Of a stretch of DNA of 5,144 bases, positions 1 to 5,144 are shown piece by piece. Within the stretch, counting starts at the first letter, position 1; every line of letters begins with the position of its first letter. The notes below the pieces were generated by a model that was not told the DNA's origin, did no database searches, and saw nothing but the letters and a program-made list of their open reading frames with translations. A program made the position numbers and the translations under genes. The stretch is taken from the NCBI GenBank assembly GCA_028284025.1, contig JANQSM010000203.1, positions 1 through 5,144 on the forward strand. Reading direction: 5' to 3'. The DNA comes from Alphaproteobacteria bacterium (GTDB lineage Bacteria; Pseudomonadota; Alphaproteobacteria; JANQSM01).

Positions 1-51
1 CATAGCATCACGGCCAAAAAGAGGGGCAGTGTCAGTAGCAGTATTTGTCAT
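1..51 (-). CDS. N-terminal fragment of an unidentified protein, cut by the left window edge
   Basis: Reading the minus strand from an ATG at 51-49 gives 17 open codons to the window edge: MTNTATDTAPLFGRDAM. A purine-rich stretch (GCGGAAA, about 9 bases upstream of the ATG) can serve as the ribosome binding site, and a good promoter candidate with an exact TATAAT lies farther upstream at 113-142. The visible part is Thr/Asp/Ala-rich and hydrophilic, with no signal peptide start. It is too short to assign a family, so I give no function. The gene is divergent from the histidine kinase at 329 and shares its 277-base control region. The start and strand are supported by the promoter and binding-site signals, not by homology. 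Confidence 0.55.
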   Translation of the reverse strand, partial: MTNTATDTAPLFGRDAM

Positions 52-64
52 TGTTTTATTTCCG

Positions 65-95
65 CACAATTATAAATTGTATATTGTGTTTTTTT
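65..95 (+). repeat. AT-rich inverted repeat followed by seven T (operator or terminator-like hairpin)
   Basis: ACAATT-ATA-AATTGT at 66-80 is a perfect 6-base inverted repeat. Alternatively CACAAT (65-70) pairs with ATTGTG (83-88), and inner pairs extend this hairpin if one base is bulged. Seven T residues (89-95) follow at once on the plus strand, which is the shape of an intrinsic terminator. No plus-strand gene upstream needs one, unless it blocks antisense transcription into the left gene. Alternatively it is an operator or 5' UTR element of the left gene, whose start is 14 bases away. The low GC content of the stem argues against a strong terminator. Confidence 0.35.
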
Positions 96-112
96 ACCAA
101 ATGTATTCAGAA

Positions 113-142
113 ATTATACTATCAATCTAAATATATAGTAAA
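113..142 (-). promoter_or_regulatory. Candidate housekeeping sigma promoter of the left minus-strand gene
   Basis: On the minus strand, TTTACT (142-137) and an exact TATAAT (118-113) are separated by 18 bases. Transcription would begin near base 106, leaving a leader of about 55 bases before the ATG at 51. The -35 box matches the TTGACA consensus at four of six positions. TACTAT (117-122) and ATAGTA (135-140) form a dyad lying across the spacer and overlapping both boxes, a natural place for a regulator to act. Confidence 0.45.
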
Positions 143-152
143 TTTTTACATA

Positions 153-166
153 TTCCTTGCAAGGAA
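153..166. promoter_or_regulatory. Perfect 14-base palindrome TTCCTTGCAAGGAA, candidate regulator site
   Basis: The element is fully self-complementary with no spacer and contains four G/C pairs in otherwise AT-rich surroundings. It sits just upstream of the -35 box of the minus-strand promoter at 113-142, about 47-60 bases before the inferred transcription start, which is a typical activator position. Its cognate protein is unknown. The symmetry is seen directly; its use as a binding site is inferred. Confidence 0.4.
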
Positions 167-184
167 ATAGTTTTTGTATCCCTC

Positions 185-196
185 ATAAAGCTTTAT
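185..196. repeat. Perfect 12-base palindrome ATAAAGCTTTAT
   Basis: This is a fully symmetric element whose centre lies 31 bases, about three helical turns, from the centre of the palindrome at 153-166, so proteins bound to both would face the same side of the DNA. The two sequences differ, so they need not bind the same protein. Because it is AT-rich, a chance origin is more likely than for the GC-containing palindrome. Confidence 0.25.
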
Positions 197-253
197 TTCG
201 CGCATTTTTACAACTATAGGTTACTGAGAATATGATATTGTAACAAAAAGTTA

Positions 254-282
254 TTGTTTCTTATGAATTTTTCGATTAAAAT
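254..282 (+). promoter_or_regulatory. Candidate promoter of the histidine kinase gene
   Basis: TTGTTT (254-259) and TAAAAT (277-282) are separated by 17 bases, giving an inferred start near 289 and a leader of about 40 bases to the ATG at 329. The -10 box matches five of six consensus positions, but the -35 box matches only three. It is the best-spaced pair I can find close to the gene, and the AT-rich background makes it tentative. Confidence 0.3.
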
Positions 283-328
283 GCTGCAACAGCTAAGTTA
301 ATTTGTATTACATATAAGAAATAAAATT

Positions 329-1939
329 ATGGTGCGAAAAGGTAATAGATCTACTCAACAGGTAGAGCAGGATGAAGATATTCCGATTTTAAAAGCGGTT
401 TTATCGAATCCACTTATTGGTGTCTTTGAGATTCTTGTCAAAGACAGCGACTCCTTCTCTTTTTCCTATGCCAATGATCGTTATAAACAGCTTTTAAACC
501 TGAATGAGCAGAGCATTGTTGATCAATCTATTTTTGATCTGATTAATGACCAGGATGCCTCCGTCATGGTTTCCAATTTCAAAAGATGCATTCATCTGGG
601 GAAACCTTTGACATACGATGAGGTGCTTTTTCTACCTCAGGGTCGTATTTGGTGGCAAGTTCACTTGGTGCCAAGCTTTACGGAAGATGGCCAGGTTGAA
701 AAACTTTATGGGACAGTGACGGATTTAACTGACCAGCGCCGCATTGAAAATGCCTTGCTGGAAGCTGAACGTAAAAACCGGGCATTAATTAGTTCTATGC
801 CGGATGCGATTTTTCGAATTAGTAAAGACGGTGTGTTTTTAGATTTGGAAGAGGGGAAAGACACAATTTTAGGGCTGGCACCAGTACAGTTTTTGGGTCG
901 CCGCATTGAAGAGGCCCTTCCTGAAGAAGCAGCGGCCGTAGCACACAAGAATTTGATCAAAGCATTACACACCAAAAAGACCCAGGTCTTTACATACGAA
1001 TTGGAAGTTGACAATACAGTTCATGATTTTGAAGTGCGAATTGTGGCAGTAAATTCTGAAGAAGTACTTGCCATTATCCGGGATGTTAGCAGTGCGAAGC
1101 AGGTGGAGCGTGAATTACGTCTTGCCAAAGAAGAAGCAGAAATTGCTAATAAATCTAAATCAGCTTTTCTTGCTACTGTTAGTCATGAATTGCGGACACC
1201 TTTGAATGCAATCTTGGGGTTCTCTGATGTTATACGCAATCAGATGTTCGGCAGTATCGGAGGCTCAAAATATCTGGATTATGCGCATGATATATATAAG
1301 AGTGGCGCACAGCTTCTGGATATCATTAATGACATTATTGATCTATCCAAACTGGAATCTAGCGCAGCAGAGCTTCAGGAAATTGTATTTGATGTTAACA
1401 AGATGGTGCAAAGCTCTATCAAGGTTCTAGATAGCCAACTTGAGCGTTCAAATTTATCTCTGGATTTACGTCTGGCAGAGGATATGCCGCACTTGTACGC
1501 AGATAAACGGTCTTTCAAACAAATCATGATGAATGTTCTGTCTAATGCGATTAAGTTTACGACTGAAGGGGGCCGCATTACAATTGAGACGCGCAAGGAA
1601 ATCTCTGGGGCGGTATCTGTTGTTATCAGTGATACTGGAATTGGCATGGACCAGGAAGAAATTCCACGTGCTTTTGTTCCATTTGAACAGATTCAATGTT
1701 CCATTCGTAGAAACTATCAAGGTACAGGTCTGGGTTTGGCACTTGTAAAATCTTTGATGGATTTACACGGGGGGGTAGTAGATGTCAAATCTCGTAAAGG
1801 TGTTGGAACATCTGTTATTCTAAGATTCCCGCTTAATCGTAGCGTAGAAGAAGATTCCCAGGTTGAGGAATTAATGCTGTCAGAAGAGATTGAGTCACAA
1901 GAACCCATTTCTAAGGTTGCCATTTCTGGCGAACAATAA
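329..1939 (+). CDS. Cytosolic PAS-PAS sensor histidine kinase (PleC/DivJ-like HisKA type)
   Basis: This 536-residue kinase would autophosphorylate on a histidine and pass the phosphate to a response regulator. Domains in order are PAS 1 (about 20-135), PAS 2 (about 150-253), a charged helical linker (254-278), HisKA (276-345) and HATPase_c (about 390-502). The H-box SHELRTPLNAILGF carries phospho-acceptor His286. The N-box has Asn402 and Asn406, the G1 box is DTGIGM (435-440), the F-box region is FVPFEQ, and the G2 box is GTGLGL (465-470). All catalytic motifs are intact. There is no transmembrane segment or signal peptide, so it senses something in the cytosol. The sequence after the H-box (FSDVIRNQMFG, then DIINDIIDLSKLE) resembles the PleC/DivJ class of alphaproteobacteria. 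The tail (506-536) is acidic. An in-frame TAA at 299-301 with no start codon in between fixes the ATG at 329; the ribosome binding site is weak. No receiver domain or adjacent regulator is present, so it is an orphan kinase whose signal and partner are unknown. Confidence 0.93.
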   Translation: MVRKGNRSTQQVEQDEDIPILKAVLSNPLIGVFEILVKDSDSFSFSYANDRYKQLLNLNEQSIVDQSIFDLINDQDASVMVSNFKRCIHLGKPLTYDEVLFLPQGRIWWQVHLVPSFTEDGQVEKLYGTVTDLTDQRRIENALLEAERKNRALISSMPDAIFRISKDGVFLDLEEGKDTILGLAPVQFLGRRIEEALPEEAAAVAHKNLIKALHTKKTQVFTYELEVDNTVHDFEVRIVAVNSEEVLAIIRDVSSAKQVERELRLAKEEAEIANKSKSAFLATVSHELRTPLNAILGFSDVIRNQMFGSIGGSKYLDYAHDIYKSGAQLLDIINDIIDLSKLESSAAELQEIVFDVNKMVQSSIKVLDSQLERSNLSLDLRLAEDMPHLYADKRSFKQIMMNVLSNAIKFTTEGGRITIETRKEISGAVSVVISDTGIGMDQEEIPRAFVPFEQIQCSIRRNYQGTGLGLALVKSLMDLHGGVVDVKSRKGVGTSVILRFPLNRSVEEDSQVEELMLSEEIESQEPISKVAISGEQ

Positions 1940-1940
1940 A

Positions 1941-3986
1941 TTAATTTGTTTTTGAAGGGCTATGCGTCCAGGCAACGTCGTGAATGTGCGAATTCCATGC
2001 AAAGGCTGATTTACGATCTTTTACATTGACTCTAATGGAATTTAAGACCTTTTCATCAAAAGGAAAGTCTTGTGTACGGGTACGGTACACGGCAAGATTC
2101 TCCAAAACGCGTTGCACATAATTTCGGGTTTCGCGGAATGGAATTTTTTCAATCCAGTTCACCACGTCAACCTTTCCACGAGGATCACCAAATTCCTTCA
2201 TCCAGCGATTCACACGGGCAGGCCCGGCATTATAGGCTGCCAGAGCAAGAACGTAGGAGCCATCATATCTTTTCAGTAATTTATCAAGATATGCATGACC
2301 AATTGTAATGTTATAGCTTGGGTCATTCAGTAATTTAGCTTTTGAATAGCGAATCCGCAGACCTCGTGAGACTTTACGGGCCGTTGAAGGTAACACCTGC
2401 ATCAGACCACGAGCACCTGCACGGCTTTTAGCTTTGGGCTTAAAATTGCTTTCCTGGCGGATAATCGCGTTGACCAAAGATTTTTCAGCTCCATCTTCAC
2501 GCGTGATTTCAACAATCGGATATCCTTCCAATACAAGTGGCGCATTTTGTTTCAAGGCGTTGCGGGAAATCGCAACTCCTAAATCAAAGCGTCCTACGCG
2601 ACGGGCCAGCATAGCGGTCAATTCTTTCATAGCTGGGGATGATTCTTTATCAGCAAGGCGATAGACCAGCTGGTCAATATATTTTTCCTTACCGATGGTA
2701 GCCAACTGGTTAATGGCTTTAACCAGCTCATTGTTACGGAAACGGTTAGTTTCACTACTTCTGATAGGTGGCTGGTCTGGTAAATCAAGCTTGGCATCTT
2801 TATTCAATTCAACATAAGCCAATTGCCCATAGAAAGTGGTTGCATGTTTTGAGGCTTTTTTGAACCAACGCCGACTTTCACGATTTTCTCCAAGATGAGC
2901 ATAAGTTCTTCCTACCCAATAGGCCCCCCGTGATGAGCTGATTGGATACTGAACGGCATCAAATAATGATTTGAAGTGGGGTAAGGCTTTTCCAGGCTCG
3001 TTCAAAAAGCTTAATGCGGTCCAGCCTGCAAGAAATTCAGCTTCCGCGTACTCCCAGGTACCAGGGATTTGTCTATGTTTTGCGGCAAGATCATAGGCTA
3101 GAACACTTTTACCATCATCCAAGGCACGGCGAACCTGGTAATCTCTCTCACGCCACCATAAATCGGATCGCACCGGGTTTTGGGGTGAATTAAGTAAAAT
3201 CTCTACGGCTCCGTCATGTAATCTGTGGCGGCGGCGCCATTTTAGGCGTTCAAACTGCAAACCAGGATCTTCTTTTAAATGCTTGGGCACAGCAGCGATT
3301 AACGCATCGACATTACCCGCCCGGCGATATAAAGCAATCCGTGCTTTGCCAAGTTTTTGATAATCTTTGCTAACAAATTTGTACATTCTTTGGGCCGAAC
3401 GCGTATGGCGATCCCATAAAAGGCGTTCAAATCTGGCAAGATGATCTGCTTTATCTAGATATTTTTTAAATTTACGTAAAAAAGCTCGCTCACGCTTGGA
3501 TGTAAAAAAGTCATTCAACCAGGCTTCTTTTACGACTTTTTGTAAGCGTTCTTTTTCACCAGCGCGGGCCAGGGCATCCCCATAGCGCATTTTACCATCC
3601 AACGTCATTGGACTATATTTTTTGAACCAACGCAGGACTTCTTCATCATCCAAAGAAGCAGGCATTACTTCTTCTACACGTTTACGCAATAGGCTCAGAC
3701 TTGGCCATTCCGGGTTGTTTTCGATAAAATTGGTCAATTCCCAATATGTTCGCCCAGAATTTGGCTCTCTTAAATTAAGCCAGTCGATTGTCTTGAATAA
3801 AAGTGGGTCTTTTGCTTCAGAGGCAATTCGGCGGGCATCCTTGTATTTCTTGGCATCTACCGCGCGGAAAGCCGCTTTATAGATTTCAGCGTCCCCTTCG
3901 CTTAAATTTGCAAAGGAATAGGCTGGTAAAATAAAAATTACCAGAGAAAAAAGGATGACCTTCAGGTTTGACTGCAGTACGCTCAT
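1941..3986 (-). CDS. slt: Soluble lytic murein transglycosylase (Slt70-like, GH23)
   Basis: The 681-residue exported enzyme would cleave the MurNAc-GlcNAc bond of peptidoglycan, leaving 1,6-anhydro-MurNAc ends. A signal peptide is clear: a short polar start with one Lys, a hydrophobic core at about 10-20, and a likely cut after YSFA (residue 26). No lipobox Cys is present, so the mature protein should be periplasmic. Residues 30 to about 490 are helical and rich in Arg, Lys, Trp and Tyr, as expected for the superhelical U domain of Slt70. The catalytic SLT domain spans about 495-630: catalytic Glu512 in IIRQESNF, then GARGLMQVLPSTA (524-536), LAAYNAGPARV (582-592) and IPFRETRNYVQRVL (615-628). 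A tail of about 50 residues follows. Length is slightly above E. coli Slt70. An in-frame TAA eight codons upstream (4010-4008) and no other start make the ATG at 3986 the only choice, although no ribosome binding site precedes it. The gene converges on the kinase with one base between stops. Confidence 0.93.
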   Translation of the reverse strand: MSVLQSNLKVILFSLVIFILPAYSFANLSEGDAEIYKAAFRAVDAKKYKDARRIASEAKDPLLFKTIDWLNLREPNSGRTYWELTNFIENNPEWPSLSLLRKRVEEVMPASLDDEEVLRWFKKYSPMTLDGKMRYGDALARAGEKERLQKVVKEAWLNDFFTSKRERAFLRKFKKYLDKADHLARFERLLWDRHTRSAQRMYKFVSKDYQKLGKARIALYRRAGNVDALIAAVPKHLKEDPGLQFERLKWRRRHRLHDGAVEILLNSPQNPVRSDLWWRERDYQVRRALDDGKSVLAYDLAAKHRQIPGTWEYAEAEFLAGWTALSFLNEPGKALPHFKSLFDAVQYPISSSRGAYWVGRTYAHLGENRESRRWFKKASKHATTFYGQLAYVELNKDAKLDLPDQPPIRSSETNRFRNNELVKAINQLATIGKEKYIDQLVYRLADKESSPAMKELTAMLARRVGRFDLGVAISRNALKQNAPLVLEGYPIVEITREDGAEKSLVNAIIRQESNFKPKAKSRAGARGLMQVLPSTARKVSRGLRIRYSKAKLLNDPSYNITIGHAYLDKLLKRYDGSYVLALAAYNAGPARVNRWMKEFGDPRGKVDVVNWIEKIPFRETRNYVQRVLENLAVYRTRTQDFPFDEKVLNSIRVNVKDRKSAFAWNSHIHDVAWTHSPSKTN

Positions 3987-4000
3987 GCTTTTATGGGCAT
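3983..4000 (-). other. Five-residue leader mini-ORF (MPIKA) overlapping the slt start
   Basis: On the minus strand an ATG at 4000-3998 opens a frame of five codons (MPIKA) ending in TGA at 3985-3983. The stop overlaps the slt ATG in the ATGA arrangement typical of translational coupling. A GAGG lies about 12 bases before the mini-ORF start, farther than optimal, while slt itself has no recognisable binding site. This could be a coupling leader or coincidence; nothing shows that it is translated. Confidence 0.25.
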
Positions 4001-4110
4001 TCTTTGTTTAAGCCTCAATTTTTGATTAACCATATTCTATAACTATACCTTTTATATTAAAACCAATATCATTATAAAATTGTAAACATTTCACGTTTTG
4101 GTAAGAAAAA
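3987..4110. promoter_or_regulatory. Divergent promoter region between slt and smpB
   Basis: These 124 AT-rich bases must carry the 5' control signals of both slt (leftward) and smpB (rightward). ATTATAAAAT at 4071-4080 provides an exact TATAAT on the minus strand (4076-4071) and TATAAA on the plus strand (4073-4078), so back-to-back -10 boxes are possible. I find no convincing -35 box for either at normal spacing, so precise promoter assignment is not justified. No coding sequence other than the mini-ORF at 3983-4000 is visible, and dapA, often found here in alphaproteobacteria, is absent. Confidence 0.4.
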
Positions 4111-4578
4111 ATGACACGTAAACCTCGAAAAGATGACAAATTCATCGCTGTGAACCGTCGAGCACGGTATGATTATGCGATCGAAGAGGAATTTGAAGCA
4201 GGCCTTGTCCTTACGGGGTCTGAAGTTAAATCCCTGCGCGAAGGACGTGTGAACATTGCTGAAGGGTATGTAGGTCAAAAGGGGGGCGAGCTTTTCTTGA
4301 TGAACGCCAATATCCCTGAATACAAGCAAGCCAAAGCATTTAATCATGAACCAAAACGCTTGCGCAAACTTTTGCTTAAAAAACGGGAAATGGGTAAGCT
4401 TTTAGGCGCAATACAGCAAAAGGGCATGACGATTGTGCCGATGAATCTATATTTTAACCAACGCGGTTACGCCAAGTTAAAAATTGGTCTTGGGAAAGGT
4501 AAAAAGGAAATCGATAAGCGCGATACCATTAAAAAACGTGAGTGGAATCGCCAAAAAGAACGCCTGATGAAAAGTTAG
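4111..4578 (+). CDS. smpB: SsrA-binding protein SmpB (trans-translation)
   Basis: SmpB binds the tRNA-like part of tmRNA and, with EF-Tu, delivers it to ribosomes stalled on broken mRNAs; it is a cytosolic RNA-binding protein. The 155-residue length is normal for the family. Family signatures are present throughout: [20 protein letters not shown] (15-34), [19 protein letters not shown] (36-54), [20 protein letters not shown] (78-97), and the basic tail with [19 protein letters not shown] (127-145), which enters the empty mRNA channel. No family feature appears to be missing. An in-frame TAA only three codons upstream (4102-4104) fixes the ATG at 4111. GGTAAG at 4100-4105 is a modest ribosome binding site. 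A clear intrinsic terminator follows, so the gene is probably monocistronic. In many alphaproteobacteria dapA lies directly upstream; here the divergent slt takes that place. Confidence 0.97.
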   Translation: MTRKPRKDDKFIAVNRRARYDYAIEEEFEAGLVLTGSEVKSLREGRVNIAEGYVGQKGGELFLMNANIPEYKQAKAFNHEPKRLRKLLLKKREMGKLLGAIQQKGMTIVPMNLYFNQRGYAKLKIGLGKGKKEIDKRDTIKKREWNRQKERLMKS

Positions 4579-4584
4579 ATGCCT

Positions 4585-4619
4585 CGATAGCTTTTAAGGT
4601 AGCTATTGACTTTTTGTTT
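4585..4619 (+). terminator. Intrinsic terminator after smpB
   Basis: CGATAGCT (4585-4592) pairs with AGCTATTG (4601-4608) through eight pairs including one G-U, around an 8-base loop. The run ACTTTTTGTTT follows immediately (4609-4619). It begins seven bases after the smpB stop, the usual place for Rho-independent termination. The stem is only moderately GC-rich, so termination may be partial. Confidence 0.75.
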
Positions 4620-4634
4620 CCTTTAAGGCATAAA
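4606..4634 (+). promoter_or_regulatory. Candidate promoter of the gene at 4689, overlapping the smpB terminator
   Basis: TTGACT (4606-4611) matches the -35 consensus at five of six positions. CATAAA (4629-4634) lies 17 bases downstream and matches -10 at four of six. The start would be near 4641, giving a leader of about 48 bases. The -35 box uses the descending arm and T-run of the smpB terminator, so terminator and promoter share bases. This fits the gene at 4689 being transcribed independently of smpB. Confidence 0.45.
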
Positions 4635-4643
4635 TTGGTTTCA

Positions 4644-4670
4644 ATAACACAAGAATATCAGACGTGTTAT
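4644..4670 (+). promoter_or_regulatory. Inverted repeat ATAACAC-N13-GTGTTAT in the leader of the gene at 4689
   Basis: ATAACAC (4644-4650) and GTGTTAT (4664-4670) are a perfect 7-base inverted repeat with a 13-base spacer. It begins just after the inferred transcription start and ends eight bases before the GGA of the ribosome binding site. It could be a repressor operator (half-site spacing of about two helical turns centre to centre) or, in RNA, a hairpin beside the binding site. The symmetry is certain; the role is inferred. Confidence 0.4.
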
Positions 4671-4688
4671 AGAAAAAAGGAAATCAAA

Positions 4689-5144
4689 ATGGCAGATGCC
4701 CCAAACGTAGACACATCAACAAAAACGGCAGATCAGCAGCCGCAAATATTACAAGTTGAAGTTGACGCAGGTGCAGAGGGAGCAGGTAAATTGACTGTTC
4801 CTGAGGGTGTCGAAATTCACTTGACCTCAGGTGATGTAAGGGTTTTTGGCCCGGATGGGCAGCGGTTTGTGCCAGCTTCTGAAACTCCCCAGCCTTTTTT
4901 AACCCCTACAAAAGTTGAGGAAGCCCTGTATCTGATTGATCCAGAAAATGATGTGCGATTGACGTTGAGGGAGCTAGGTGATTTTGGCAACAGACTTACA
5001 AAGTTTCATGATTGGGCTTTTGGTGGTATGAGGGTGAGCATAAGGGGGGGCGAAAGGCGTCCTGTTCTGTGGGCACCTGAACCAATGAATGAAGGACAAG
5101 GAATGAAATGGGATGACGGCGTAAGAGCCTACCATCCTGATCGT
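4689..5144 (+). CDS. Unidentified protein, N-terminal 152 residues, cut by the right window edge
   Basis: An open frame of 152 codons starts at ATG 4689 and is still open at the edge. AAAAAAGGA (4673-4681) is the best ribosome binding site in the window, seven bases before the ATG. I do not recognise the family. There is no signal peptide or membrane segment. Residues 1-33 are polar and acidic (Asp, Gln, Thr, Glu), suggesting disorder. Residues 34-62 look beta-rich (KLTVPEGVEIHLTSGDVRVF, then PDGQRFVP). Residues 74-152 are a mixed segment with several Trp, Arg and Gly residues (HDWAFGGMRVSIRGG, then RRPVLWAPEPMNEG). The disordered start followed by a VPEG-type beta segment faintly recalls N-termini of large type I-secreted repeat proteins of alphaproteobacteria, but this is a guess; a cytosolic protein is equally possible. 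It is separated from smpB by a terminator and probably has its own promoter. Confidence 0.75.
   Translation, partial: MADAPNVDTSTKTADQQPQILQVEVDAGAEGAGKLTVPEGVEIHLTSGDVRVFGPDGQRFVPASETPQPFLTPTKVEEALYLIDPENDVRLTLRELGDFGNRLTKFHDWAFGGMRVSIRGGERRPVLWAPEPMNEGQGMKWDDGVRAYHPDR

Larger units (their letters stand above)
52..328. other. Divergent intergenic control region rich in dyad symmetries
   Basis: This is a 277-base, very AT-rich gap between the left minus-strand gene and the histidine kinase. No credible coding sequence is visible. It holds a candidate promoter for each flanking gene (113-142 minus, 254-282 plus), two perfect even palindromes (153-166 and 185-196), a dyad around 65-88 followed by seven T, and a dyad at 117-140 spanning the spacer of the minus-strand promoter. 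The number of symmetric elements suggests transcription factor binding, though AT-rich DNA yields short palindromes by chance. Confidence 0.6.

Noticed and set aside
153..177. Palindrome plus T-run as an intrinsic terminator
   Set aside because: TTCCTTGCAAGGAA can form only a 4-5 pair stem, the T-run is offset by four bases, and no plus-strand gene ends upstream. A protein-binding site is the better reading.
706..1014. Open frame on the minus strand inside the kinase gene (about 100 codons)
   Set aside because: It lies wholly opposite a well-supported kinase coding region and its product shows no recognisable domain, so it is a shadow frame.
2070..2308. Plus-strand open frames opposite the slt catalytic domain
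   Set aside because: The minus strand here encodes conserved SLT motifs, and the plus-strand products look like random antisense translation.
4008..4022. CtrA-like box TTAA-N7-TTTT in the slt upstream region
   Set aside because: The second half-site deviates from TTAA and the region is AT-rich. No full TTAA-N7-TTAA match is seen here or upstream of the kinase.
4050..4062. TTTTA-TAT-TAAAA inverted repeat between slt and smpB
   Set aside because: It is short and purely A/T in AT-rich DNA, so it is expected by chance, and the flanking bases do not extend the symmetry.
4072..4347. Minus-strand open frame across the smpB start
   Set aside because: It overlaps conserved SmpB sequence and the divergent promoter region, and has no family features.
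4593..4629. Direct repeat TTTAAGG (4593-4599 and 4623-4629) near the smpB terminator
   Set aside because: Two seven-base copies are too short to be meaningful without further copies or conservation.

Overview
The window reads as chromosomal DNA of an alphaproteobacterium with a fairly AT-rich genome. The clues are a cytosolic histidine kinase whose dimerisation domain looks like the PleC/DivJ type, an Slt70-like lytic transglycosylase next to smpB (a pairing typical of alphaproteobacteria), and visibly AT-rich intergenic DNA. I cannot name a genus from this sequence. There are no transposases, integrases, tRNA or rRNA genes, CRISPR arrays or phage genes, so this looks like ordinary core chromosome with one unidentified gene at the right edge.

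Layout from left to right. (1) Bases 1-51 hold the first 17 codons of an unidentified minus-strand gene. (2) Bases 52-328 are a divergent control region with candidate promoters for both flanking genes and an unusual number of dyad symmetries. (3) Bases 329-1939 (+) encode a two-PAS soluble sensor histidine kinase with no partner response regulator in the window. (4) Bases 1941-3986 (-) encode a secreted or periplasmic soluble lytic murein transglycosylase. It is convergent with the kinase, with a single base between the two stop codons. (5) Bases 3987-4110 are a short AT-rich divergent promoter region. (6) Bases 4111-4578 (+) encode SmpB, the tmRNA partner protein, followed by a clear intrinsic terminator. 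(7) A candidate promoter overlaps that terminator, followed by a dyad just in front of a good ribosome binding site. These lead into a plus-strand gene starting at 4689 that runs off the right edge (152 codons seen); I do not recognise it.

Functionally the genes do not form one operon. Every gene boundary is divergent, convergent or terminator-separated, so each of the five genes appears to be its own transcription unit or the head of one. The kinase senses an unknown cytosolic signal through its PAS domains. The transglycosylase remodels peptidoglycan. SmpB rescues stalled ribosomes. The usual alphaproteobacterial neighbour dapA, commonly found between slt and smpB, is absent here.

I found no convincing previously undescribed system. 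The observations most worth following are the palindrome-rich 52-328 control region, the mini-ORF that may couple to slt translation, the missing dapA, and the unknown N-terminus at 4689.
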